DNA of 8,568 nt, taken from positions 1 through 8,568 of the forward strand of contig RFJV01000217.1 of assembly GCA_003694775.1 (NCBI GenBank), in the 5' to 3' direction. The number at the start of each line of letters is the position of its first letter. The stretch's first letter is position 1. The stretch is from Chloroflexota bacterium. GTDB taxonomy: Bacteria; Chloroflexota; Anaerolineae; 4572-78; J111. Under the pieces are notes generated by a model. The model saw nothing but the letters and a program-made list of their open reading frames with translations, ran no database searches and was not told the origin of the DNA. A program made the position numbers and the translations under genes. This document shows positions 1 to 6,072 of the stretch, in pieces.

Positions 1-3
1 CTA

Positions 4-47
4 AACTCTCTAACTCCCCAACTCACCAACTAACAAACTCCCCAACT
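4..47. repeat. 8-bp periodic AACTNNNN repeat
   Basis: The tetramer AACT recurs exactly every eight bases, at 4, 12, 20, 28, 36 and 44, with a C-rich variable second half (CTCT, CCCC, CACC, AACA, CCCC). The block ends about 20 bp before the start codon of the PLP enzyme, so it lies in its leader or promoter region. The same AACT-initiated 8-mer register occurs at 8374-8405. Function is unknown; the window edge hides anything upstream. Confidence 0.75.
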
Positions 48-67
48 GTATTCAAGGAGCCTTCACC

Positions 68-1456
68 ATGCCCGACCTTTCCAGCTATTCTCCAGGTGTT
101 CAGGCCTACATCCGCCGCGGCGAAGCCCTGAACGAAGCTCTGGCGGCTCGTCGAGCCGCGATGCGGCAGAAAAAGTTCGATACCATCGCCGTTCACGGGG
201 TGTATGATGCGGACGCGGCCCTGGCAAACCAGGGCAGTATCATCGAGCCGGTCTACCTGAGTACGGCCCAGCATTTTGAAAACAGCGACCACCTGGAGGC
301 CGCCCTGGCCTACCTGATGCCCTCCTGGACCTACACCCGCATCGCCAACCCCACCCAGACCTACCTGGAAGAGACCCTGGCCCTGCTGGAAGGATACGGC
401 TGCAAAGGCAACGTCAGCGCGCTGGCAACCGGTTCCGGTATGTCGGCCATATTTCTGGCAACCCAGCCGTTTCTCAGCCAGGAGACCGGCCACCAGATGA
501 ACATTGTTGCCAGCGCCCGCTGTTACGGCGGCACGTTTATGCTGTTCCACCAGCGGTACGGCGTGGAGCGGGGCGTCGAAGTCCGCTGGGTGCGCGACCC
601 CCTCAACCTGGACGAATGGGCCGCCCACATCGACGCCAATACCCGCTTTGTCTACGGCGAAATGCCCAGCAATCCCGGCCTGTCGGTGTTCGACATCGCC
701 GCGGTGGCCAATCTGGCCCACCAGCACAGCCTGCCGCTGATTGTCGACTCCACTGTAGCCACACCGGCCCTGATGCGCCCTCTCCAGCACGGCGCAGACA
801 TCGTGGTCCATTCGCTGAGCAAGAGTATGACCAGCACCGGCATGGCCATTGCCGGGGCGGTCATTGCCCGGCACAACATCCCCAGCCGGGTTGGCCCCGA
901 CGAAATGCGCCAGAACTTTGCCCTGTATGTCAAACTTCTGCCCTACCGCGACCACGGACCGGGTCTCAGCCCCTTCAGTGCTATGATGACCCTCAACGAC
1001 CTGCGCACCCTGCGCAGTCGGATGGACCTGGTCAGCCGAAACAGCATGCAGGTGGCCCAATTTCTGGCCGACCACCCGCAGGTAGAGCAGGTTTTCTACC
1101 CCGGCCTGCCCGCGGCAGAAGGCCACAACGTGGCCCGGCAGTATATGTGGCTGGTCGATGGAGAGGATGATTACGGGGAACCGGTCAACCGGTACGGGCA
1201 TCTGCTCGGCTTTACGGTCAAGGGGGGACCGTCCGCGGCCCGCCGGGTATACGACCGGCTACAGCTCATCTTCCGGGCTACCGACCTGGGCCGCATCAAG
1301 AGCGTTGCCACCATCCCGGCGATTTCCACCCACCAACAGCAGGGGGAAGAAGGCCGGGCGCTGGGCGCAGTGCCGCCCCATCTCATCCGGCTCAACGTGG
1401 GGGCAGAGCACCCCGCCGACATCATCGCCGACCTGGACCAGGCGTTGGAGGTGTAG
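68..1456 (+). CDS. Trans-sulfuration family PLP-dependent enzyme (cystathionine gamma-synthase / homocysteine synthase / gamma-lyase type)
   Basis: This 462-residue protein is a Cys/Met-metabolism PLP enzyme, fold type I, probably cytosolic and tetrameric. Visible landmarks are Y89-x-R91 followed by NPT, the phosphate-binding SGM at 123-125, Y153 (stacking tyrosine region), the cofactor-binding D227 in VDST, the Schiff-base lysine K252 in HSLSKS, and the C-terminal R441 in RLNVGAEHP that binds the substrate carboxylate. About 36 residues precede the usual family start (KFDTIAVHG), and a hydrophilic stretch near 361-378 looks like an insertion relative to compact members. The start ATG has an AAGGAG Shine-Dalgarno box at 54-59. 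The family members (synthase, sulfhydrylase, gamma-lyase) cannot be separated by motif reading; the usual GGVESL-like segment is replaced by a divergent KSVATIPAISTH. The Lrp/AsnC gene follows six bases later, suggesting amino-acid-responsive control. Confidence 0.9.
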   Translation: MPDLSSYSPGVQAYIRRGEALNEALAARRAAMRQKKFDTIAVHGVYDADAALANQGSIIEPVYLSTAQHFENSDHLEAALAYLMPSWTYTRIANPTQTYLEETLALLEGYGCKGNVSALATGSGMSAIFLATQPFLSQETGHQMNIVASARCYGGTFMLFHQRYGVERGVEVRWVRDPLNLDEWAAHIDANTRFVYGEMPSNPGLSVFDIAAVANLAHQHSLPLIVDSTVATPALMRPLQHGADIVVHSLSKSMTSTGMAIAGAVIARHNIPSRVGPDEMRQNFALYVKLLPYRDHGPGLSPFSAMMTLNDLRTLRSRMDLVSRNSMQVAQFLADHPQVEQVFYPGLPAAEGHNVARQYMWLVDGEDDYGEPVNRYGHLLGFTVKGGPSAARRVYDRLQLIFRATDLGRIKSVATIPAISTHQQQGEEGRALGAVPPHLIRLNVGAEHPADIIADLDQALEV

Positions 1457-1462
1457 CCGGCA

Positions 1463-1942
1463 ATGGCAGAAGAGCCCCCCCCTGTCCTGGACCCCATCGA
1501 CCGGGCCATTCTGGAACTGCTTCAGGCCAACGGGCGCATCAGCAATGCCGAACTGGCCCAGCAAATTGAACTGTCGCCGTCGGCCACACTGAACCGGATC
1601 CGGCGGCTGGAAGAGCGGGGATTAATCCGCGGCTATACCGCTCTGCTGGACCGGGAAAAGCTGGGGTACGACATGCTCTGCTTTGTGCAGTTGACCCTGC
1701 AGGTGCACCAGCCGGAGCAGGTCGAAACAATCCGGCAGGCCATTGAGCAGATGCCGGAAGTGCTGGAATGCTACCACGTGACCGGAGATTATGACTACCT
1801 GCTCAAGGTGGTCATCAAGAACCGCAAAGACCTGGAGCGTTTTGTCCTTACCCGGCTGACCCCCATCCCCGGCGTGGCCCGCATCTATACCAGCCTGGTG
1901 CTGAACGAGGTCAAATCCAGCACCGTTCTGCCGCTGGACTGA
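1463..1942 (+). CDS. Lrp/AsnC family transcriptional regulator
   Basis: This 159-residue protein has the standard two-domain architecture. An N-terminal winged helix-turn-helix (about 10-60; LDPIDRAILELLQANGR, then the recognition region SPSATLNRIRRLEERGLI) is followed by a RAM ligand-binding domain (about 70-150) with the hallmark VTGDYDYLLKV at 106-116. Such proteins bind amino acids and assemble as octamers or dimers on DNA. The gene begins six bases after the PLP enzyme stop. Its Shine-Dalgarno GGAGGTG lies inside the end of that gene, so the two are almost certainly co-transcribed and translationally coupled. It is likely a local regulator of the sulfur amino-acid enzyme, though the effector is unknown. 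The stop codon is only 18 bp from the left edge of the inserted island. Confidence 0.93.
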   Translation: MAEEPPPVLDPIDRAILELLQANGRISNAELAQQIELSPSATLNRIRRLEERGLIRGYTALLDREKLGYDMLCFVQLTLQVHQPEQVETIRQAIEQMPEVLECYHVTGDYDYLLKVVIKNRKDLERFVLTRLTPIPGVARIYTSLVLNEVKSSTVLPLD

Positions 1943-1946
1943 AGAC

Positions 1947-1953
1947 GAGGCGT
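1947..1953. repeat. Left arm of 7-bp inverted repeat flanking the cassette island
   Basis: GAGGCGT here is the exact reverse complement of ACGCCTC at 4636-4642 on the other side of the island. If the island (1961-4623) is removed in silico, the two arms come within about 20 bp and would form one hairpin between the convergent lrp-like and mtaB genes, a plausible ancestral bidirectional terminator. Chance cannot be excluded for seven bases. Confidence 0.4.
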
Positions 1954-1954
1954 A

Positions 1955-1998
1955 GTTTAACACTGTGGAGCAACGTCGGCTGGAACGCGGTGTTAGCC
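1955..1998 (-). other. Candidate attC recombination site (attC-2)
   Basis: On the minus strand the site opens with GGCTAAC (R'' box, 1998-1992) and closes with GTTAAAC (R' box, 1961-1955; perfect GTTRRRY). The outer arms pair as TAACAC/GTGTTA, with a weaker inner AGC/GCT pairing. The TAA stop of the upstream membrane-protein gene lies inside the R'' box, a common arrangement in integron cassettes. At 44 bp it is shorter than usual attC sites and its central stem is poor, so this call is weaker than the site at 2636-2688. Confidence 0.5.
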
Positions 1999-2641
1999 TG
2001 CGCCTCCAGAATCACCAGTCCGTCGTTGTTGACGCCATAAGATTGCGAGAGGTACCAGTCCCAAGCAAATCCCCATAATAGAACCGCCGCATAGAAATAT
2101 GGTGAGCCTATCAAAGCCTGTATAGTAACGCCACCACCATACAGAACCATCTTCTAACACGACAAAATGTACTTCATCGGCAAACCACTCCCAATTCCAA
2201 AACATTGTGCCACAGTCTACTGGCTTCGCAGGAAGAGCACCTAAATATGAGGTGAAAGCGGCAGTGGGTATTATTTCACAACTTCCTCCTTCTGCATACC
2301 GTTCCGATTCGGGAATGTCCACTTTGACCCATCTATTTTGCTTTGCGGAATACCGATAAAATTCACCCGAGGTTGTTGTTATCTCAACTTCAACAGTCTT
2401 CTCCCCCCAATCAGGATTCAATCCTACAATTCTGACTGCTCTGTCGGGTGGGACTCCCAGAGAAGTCCATTTAGCAAACTTGCCAGCGGTGTATTCCCTA
2501 AAAAGCCTTAAGCCGGCAAAAAAACCACCTATGCCCAGGCTGCACGTGATAAGAATAACAACCAGAAAGATTAGAGTGATTTTTCTTTTAGGGCTCATCT
2601 GCTGCAATAACTTCAGGCACAAATGCTTCTGTGCGGCCTAA
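1961..2641 (-). mobile_element. Putative integron gene cassette carrying the membrane protein gene
   Basis: Boundaries are drawn at the G^TT cleavage points of the two flanking GTTRRRY boxes (2642/2641 and 1961/1960). The unit is one ORF with a short leader plus its own attC-like site, about 681 bp, typical of a cassette. The first bases of the cassette (TTAGGC) match the complement of its own R'' box with one mismatch, as expected if they were joined in a circular form. No integrase is in the window, so activity is unproven. Confidence 0.55.
1993..2598 (-). CDS. Hypothetical two-TM membrane protein
   Basis: I do not recognise a named family. From the ATG at 2598 the product is 201 residues. 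It has a basic start (MSPKRK), a hydrophobic segment at about 7-32, a soluble middle domain (about 35-160) rich in aromatic residues with WNWEWF and VWWWRYY, and a second hydrophobic segment at about 165-188 followed by a basic tail. Two cysteines in the middle domain (C107, C129) could form a disulfide if that domain is extracytoplasmic, as both TM ends suggest. A TTG codon at 2622 would add eight residues; I prefer ATG because the hydrophobic segment then starts conventionally, but neither start has a strong ribosome-binding site. The region is clearly AT-richer than the flanking housekeeping genes. The TAA stop is embedded in GGCTAAC of the adjacent attC-like site. Cassette genes are commonly orphan, and this fits. 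Confidence 0.75.
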   Translation of the reverse strand: MSPKRKITLIFLVVILITCSLGIGGFFAGLRLFREYTAGKFAKWTSLGVPPDRAVRIVGLNPDWGEKTVEVEITTTSGEFYRYSAKQNRWVKVDIPESERYAEGGSCEIIPTAAFTSYLGALPAKPVDCGTMFWNWEWFADEVHFVVLEDGSVWWWRYYTGFDRLTIFLCGGSIMGICLGLVPLAILWRQQRRTGDSGGAG

Positions 2642-2688
2642 CGGTTTGCCTCACCTGCGCCGCGGAACGCAGTGGAGCATGGTTAGCT
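2636..2688 (-). other. Candidate attC recombination site (attC-1)
   Basis: On the minus strand the site runs from AGCTAAC (R'' box, 2688-2682) to GTTAGGC (R' box, 2642-2636; perfect GTTRRRY), 53 bp. The interior folds into an imperfect hairpin: TGC/GCA, TC/GA, AC/GT and TGCG/CGCA pairs interrupted by single unpaired bases, reminiscent of the extrahelical bases that IntI recognises. The TAA stop of the methyltransferase gene lies inside the R'' box. The R'' box is the exact complement of GTTAGCT at 4618-4624, the proposed start of the same cassette. Confidence 0.65.
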
Positions 2689-3654
2689 CCCGTACCTTTT
2701 TTCTGTTTCCTCTAAAAGCCTAAGCTGAGATGTAGTAAGGTCTGAAGAATAGGGTCTCTCTTCTTCGCGGTCGAGTCTTTCTATTGCCTTTTCATAATAC
2801 TCCGGTACAATCTCGAAACCAATGAAATGTCTTTTTAGTCGTTTGGCCGCAACAGCTGTTGTCCCACTTCCCATGAATGGATCAAGGACTACTTGCCCCT
2901 CTTTGGTAGTGAGCTTAATAAGAAATTCAATCAGTTTGATTGGCTTTTGTGCTTCGTGAATCCGTGGCTCATCTTTTTGGAAACCAAACTCTAAAAGATT
3001 AGTGGGATTGGAACCGTTTATTTGGCATTCTGCAATATTTATAGCCCCTACTCCATGCTCAAGAACATTATCAGCTATCGTACCCCCAATCCTGTACGGT
3101 TTAATAAACCATGCGATAGGCTCATAAATTGGAGCAAGGTTCCCCAGTCGCCATCCTCGCCAAGTCTCCGCTGCATCCTTAAGACCACGCCGCTCAAAAA
3201 CTATACTGACTCGTTGTGCTCTGTGGTGAGCCGAATGCTTTTTCCAGGCAAGAATATCTTTGAGTAAGAAACCACTATCTTCGAAGGCGTTAATGACATG
3301 GTGTATGGTTCGGCGAGCCCCAAACACAAACAGTGAAGCACCGCTTTTCATCTTTGGCCAAATCATCAGAGACCACGACTTGCACCACGCTTCGTATTCT
3401 CTTCCTATGTTCCTGTCCGCTTGCGTCCAACCATTGATTGGCTTGCCACGTCTCTTAAAAGCTGACTTACCTACCTGAGCTGGTGACTGTCCAAGTAGTG
3501 CTGAATTCGTATTGTTGTGTAAGACATCCCAGTCATCAAGATTGATTCCATATGGTATATCGGAGAGGAACAAATCTATGCTGTTGTTTCCCAGCAAGGG
3601 TAAATGCGCCCTGCAATCTGCGAGAGTAATCCTGTCAAGATAGTTCTCATTCAT
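2683..3654 (-). CDS. Type II DNA adenine-N6 methyltransferase, beta class (HindIII-type system)
   Basis: This is the modification partner of the adjacent HindIII-like endonuclease; it should protect AAGCTT by adenine methylation. Motif order is that of beta-class amino-methyltransferases. Numbered from the GTG at 3663 (326 residues), catalytic motif IV comes first as DIPYG (35-39, a variant of DPPY), and the AdoMet-binding motif I lies near the C terminus as DPFMGSGTT (261-269), preceded by motif X-like HEAQKP (236-241). The intervening 50-160 region probably carries target recognition. Two starts are possible. GTG at 3663 gives a 4-bp GTGA overlap with the endonuclease stop. ATG at 3654 has GGTGA five bases upstream and gives 323 residues; I used the ATG. 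Either way it is translationally coupled to the endonuclease. The TAA stop sits in the R'' box of the attC-like site. Target specificity is inferred from the partner. Confidence 0.88.
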   Translation of the reverse strand: MNENYLDRITLADCRAHLPLLGNNSIDLFLSDIPYGINLDDWDVLHNNTNSALLGQSPAQVGKSAFKRRGKPINGWTQADRNIGREYEAWCKSWSLMIWPKMKSGASLFVFGARRTIHHVINAFEDSGFLLKDILAWKKHSAHHRAQRVSIVFERRGLKDAAETWRGWRLGNLAPIYEPIAWFIKPYRIGGTIADNVLEHGVGAINIAECQINGSNPTNLLEFGFQKDEPRIHEAQKPIKLIEFLIKLTTKEGQVVLDPFMGSGTTAVAAKRLKRHFIGFEIVPEYYEKAIERLDREEERPYSSDLTTSQLRLLEETEKRYGS

Positions 3655-3659
3655 TATCT

Positions 3660-4577
3660 TCACCCAATTTCCAAGAGACCGTTATCTGCAACAGATTGAA
3701 CAGCTCGGATTCGATTTTCGATTCTTCTCCACTTGATAACTTCTTGAATCGCTTCGTCTCGAGAGAGGCTCATAATGCGTTCTCTCTCCGAAGCGAGAAA
3801 TTGAAGTGCTTCATCCCGAGCCAGGCGAATCGACTCTACCGAAGCTATTTTTTCTTCGCGCCAAATGTCGCTAACACGCCCATCGAAGTCTAGAAAACTC
3901 CTATTCACTGCTTGCCAGTATGCAACTGCACTCTTTGACGGATTCATCGCTTCTACTGTTTTGAACACATTGTGCAAGAGTGCGGTAGCGCGATTCTCTC
4001 CAGCAAGTTTCGTGTATCTCACTAAAACAGCGAGGTGTGTATAAGTACAAATGCAAACAGAACGCGCAACCGCTTGTTGGTAGATTTGACTTGTTCGGGA
4101 TGGGAGTTGATATACCGGACAAACAATCATTGCAAACGGTTTACCATGCTTCCAGTTGTCCATTGCTTGGACCTTGAAATCTTTCTGATTTTTAGCAGTT
4201 CGGCTCAACCTAAAAGCCTTGGCGTCTGCCACAAAACTAAACTCATTGCAGACACATTCTACATCGGCAACATCGACACGTTCTTTCAAAACAAGGCTTG
4301 TACAACCGAACGATTTATATGCTTCATGTATAACAACATCTGTGTATTTGGAGTAAAGTTTTTCTTCGCTACTATCATGACTATATTTTTCCGGTATCGC
4401 CCCACACATCCGTAGGTGGCTAAGCAAAGCCGTTATCCCATCTCTTTCTATCTCTTGGGATATCTCCTTTTCGACTCGCTCAGCATCGACACCGAAATTG
4501 CCACTCAATCGGCTTATCTCATCAATCCAGTATTTGCGTCTCGCAATATCCTGTTCTGTTATTACCATCAAGTTCAT
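3660..4577 (-). CDS. HindIII-family type II restriction endonuclease
   Basis: The 305-residue product matches my memory of HindIII (about 300 residues) over the active-site block VADAKAFRLSRTAKNQ and the following KDFKV. D118, K120 (the D-x-K of VADAK) and D133 correspond to the metal-binding and catalytic PD-(D/E)xK residues; E99 in LKER is a further candidate. The upstream block EEKLYSKYTDVVI (71-83) also resembles HindIII. All catalytic residues appear intact, so the enzyme is probably active and should cleave AAGCTT, although isoschizomer status needs testing. The start ATG has a GGAGG box three bases upstream (short spacing). The gene is first in a two-gene operon; its TGA overlaps the possible GTG start of the methyltransferase. 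No controller (C) protein gene is visible, so having the nuclease first raises the question of how self-protection is timed on entry to a new host. Confidence 0.92.
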   Translation of the reverse strand: MNLMVITEQDIARRKYWIDEISRLSGNFGVDAERVEKEISQEIERDGITALLSHLRMCGAIPEKYSHDSSEEKLYSKYTDVVIHEAYKSFGCTSLVLKERVDVADVECVCNEFSFVADAKAFRLSRTAKNQKDFKVQAMDNWKHGKPFAMIVCPVYQLPSRTSQIYQQAVARSVCICTYTHLAVLVRYTKLAGENRATALLHNVFKTVEAMNPSKSAVAYWQAVNRSFLDFDGRVSDIWREEKIASVESIRLARDEALQFLASERERIMSLSRDEAIQEVIKWRRIENRIRAVQSVADNGLLEIG

Positions 4578-4603
4578 AGGCCTCCGATGCCTTGCACATT
4601 GTT

Positions 4604-4609
4604 ATTGTA
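4604..4609 (-). promoter_or_regulatory. Possible extended -10 promoter for the R-M operon
   Basis: On the minus strand, TACAAT (5 of 6 to TATAAT) is preceded by TGT, an extended -10 motif, about 27 bases before the endonuclease ATG. No convincing -35 box lies at the proper distance. The element falls inside the proposed cassette, so the cassette may carry a weak promoter of its own. Confidence 0.4.
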
Positions 4610-4617
4610 ACACGAGG

Positions 4618-4624
4618 AGCTAAC
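4618..4624 (-). other. Putative upstream cassette junction (GTTAGCT)
   Basis: Minus-strand GTTAGCT marks the proposed 5' end of the R-M cassette. It is the exact reverse complement of the R'' box AGCTAAC at the far end of the same cassette. The third R position is C, so it departs from GTTRRRY by one base. Confidence 0.45.
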
Positions 4625-4629
4625 AACGG

Positions 4630-4664
4630 ATAGAAACGCCTCTTCCCGAGGCAATGATTTCTAT
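4630..4664. terminator. Hairpin between mtaB and the R-M operon, possible terminator
   Basis: A two-part inverted repeat: ATAGAAA (4630-4636) pairs with TTTCTAT (4658-4664), and GCCTC (4638-4642) pairs with GAGGC (4648-4652) around a TTCCC loop. The internal loop is asymmetric (C versus AATGA). It lies 22 bp after the mtaB stop and could end that transcript; the following T-tract on the minus strand is short. Before the island was inserted it would have lain between two convergent operons. Confidence 0.5.
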
Positions 4665-4686
4665 TTCCCGGATTTCTCCCAGGATG

Positions 4687-6072
4687 TTAAATCTTGGTCC
4701 CATCCCTTGTATCCCGCGTAGACTCCCTGACAGGAACCGCTAACAGGCCGTAGTTAGCGGGGATACCCCCATTATGAGCCACCAGTTCCCCCTGAAGTAC
4801 ACCTGGCCCCAGGCCCGTCAGCCGGGTGTCGAGCACCTGATTGCGCAGGTTCACCTCCGGCCCGGTCTGGACGACCACCCGCAGATAGTTGCCGGTCAGT
4901 CCGCTCCACTGGCGGCCAAAGCCAAACGGCTCAAAACTTTCCCACAGCACCGGCAGGGTCCGGCCTACAAAGCGGCGGCGGAAGTTCTGCTCCAGCCGGG
5001 CGTTCAGCTCGTGCATCTTCCGGCTACGCGCCTGCACCACCGCATCGGGGACCTGGCCCGACATAGCCGCGGCGGCAGTGCCTTCGCGGCGCGAGTAGCG
5101 GAAAATGTGGAGCTTGGAAAAGGCCATCTGCTCCACAAAGGCCAGCGACTCGGCAAAATCGGCGTCGGTTTCGCCCGGAAACCCGACGATGATGTCGGTG
5201 GAGATAGCCACATCGGGGATGGCGGCGCGGGCCGTTTCTACCAGGCGGGCAAACTCGGCCTGGCTGGTGCGGCGGGCCATTCGCCGCAGAACCGCGTCGG
5301 AGCCGCTCTGCAAAGGCAGGTGCAGGTGGGGCAAAAGCCGTTCATTCTGCCACAGGGCAAAAAAGGACTCGTCCAAATCCCACGGCTCCAGCGATGACAG
5401 CCGCAAGCGGGGTAGGTCGGTTTGGGCCAGTACGGCCTGCACCAGGTGGACCAGTCCCTGCGGGTCGCCCCAATCATGCCCGTAAGAGCCAAGATGTACC
5501 CCGCTGAGCACCGCCTCCTGGTAGCCCAGGCTGACCAGCCGGTTCACCTCCGCCACCACCTCGGCGATGGGCCGGCTCCGGCCTGCGCCGCGGGCAATGG
5601 TGACAATGCAGAAGGTACAGCGGTTGTCGCACCCGTCCTGCACCTTGATAAAGGCCCGTGTGTGCCCCTCCCCCTCCCCGACCGGCGGTGCGTACGGCGA
5701 CGCGTCTACCGCGGGCAGAGGGTCGGCATCGCGCAGGAGGCCGGCCCCGGCCAGCAAGTCGGGCAAATCATCCTTGCGGTCATTGCCCACCACCATGTCG
5801 ACGCCCAACGCCTGCACCTCTGCGGGAGAGAGTTCGGCGTAGCATCCGGTGACCACCACCGCCGCCTTGGGGTTGGCCCGGCGCAGTTGCCGGATGACCT
5901 GCCGGGACTTGCGGGCGGCAATGTGCGTGACCGCGCAGGTGTTGAAGATGTACAGGTCGGCCACGTCGCCGGGGCCAACGATTCGATGGCCCGCCGAGGC
6001 CAGCCGGCGGGCCATTTCTTCAATTTCGCTGATGTTCAGTCGACAGCCAATAGAATCAAGTCGAATTCGCAT
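4687..6072 (-). CDS. mtaB: tRNA t6A37 methylthiotransferase MtaB (radical SAM)
   Basis: This 461-residue protein converts N6-threonylcarbamoyladenosine at tRNA position 37 to its 2-methylthio form. The N-terminal UPF0004 domain carries the three cysteines for the auxiliary iron-sulfur cluster: C10 (IGCRLN), C46 (NTCAVT) and C77 (TGCYAE). The radical SAM core has the C148-x3-C152-x2-C155 motif (DGCDNRCTFC), then LSGVHLGSYG at 189-198 and IIVGFPGET at 294-302. A C-terminal TRAM-like domain spans roughly 367-432. The IGCRLN start favours MtaB over MiaB, whose first cluster motif is usually GCQMN. Length is normal for the family and all catalytic cysteines are present. The ATG overlaps the TAA of the upstream PIN toxin gene (TAATG), so mtaB is read as the last gene of a four-gene operon. 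High GC and clean motifs mark it as native chromosome. Confidence 0.93.
   Translation of the reverse strand: MRIRLDSIGCRLNISEIEEMARRLASAGHRIVGPGDVADLYIFNTCAVTHIAARKSRQVIRQLRRANPKAAVVVTGCYAELSPAEVQALGVDMVVGNDRKDDLPDLLAGAGLLRDADPLPAVDASPYAPPVGEGEGHTRAFIKVQDGCDNRCTFCIVTIARGAGRSRPIAEVVAEVNRLVSLGYQEAVLSGVHLGSYGHDWGDPQGLVHLVQAVLAQTDLPRLRLSSLEPWDLDESFFALWQNERLLPHLHLPLQSGSDAVLRRMARRTSQAEFARLVETARAAIPDVAISTDIIVGFPGETDADFAESLAFVEQMAFSKLHIFRYSRREGTAAAAMSGQVPDAVVQARSRKMHELNARLEQNFRRRFVGRTLPVLWESFEPFGFGRQWSGLTGNYLRVVVQTGPEVNLRNQVLDTRLTGLGPGVLQGELVAHNGGIPANYGLLAVPVRESTRDTRDGTKI

Larger units (their letters stand above)
2642..4623 (-). mobile_element. Putative integron gene cassette carrying a HindIII-family R-M operon
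   Basis: About 1982 bp, bounded by G^TT points in GTTAGCT (4618-4624) and in GTTAGGC (2636-2642). It contains a 46-bp leader, the endonuclease gene, the methyltransferase gene and the attC-1 site. The cassette's 5' end TTAGCT and its R'' box AGCTAAC are perfectly complementary, the signature of a unit that once circularised by attC recombination. Composition is AT-richer than both chromosomal flanks. The left boundary at 4623 rests on this complementarity only, since no full attC or attI is evident upstream. Confidence 0.55.

Noticed and set aside
23..1201. Long minus-strand open frame opposite the PLP enzyme
   Set aside because: It is antisense to a gene with clear family motifs; GC-rich codon bias opens this frame and the translation shows no recognisable domain.
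1911..2150. 79-codon minus-strand frame overlapping the membrane protein gene and the lrp end
   Set aside because: Runs through the attC-like site and into the lrp-like gene; the overlapping membrane protein frame has better start, length and TM architecture.
4035..4415. 126-codon plus-strand frame opposite the endonuclease
   Set aside because: Overlaps the HindIII-like active-site region antisense; no ribosome-binding site or family likeness.
4618..4692. A third full attC site using ATTTAAC at the mtaB stop as R'' box and GTTAGCT as R' box
   Set aside because: The boxes fit, but the interior is strongly asymmetric (about 19 unpaired bases on one side) and mtaB is a GC-rich chromosomal gene. 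The hairpin is better read as a terminator, and only GTTAGCT as a junction.
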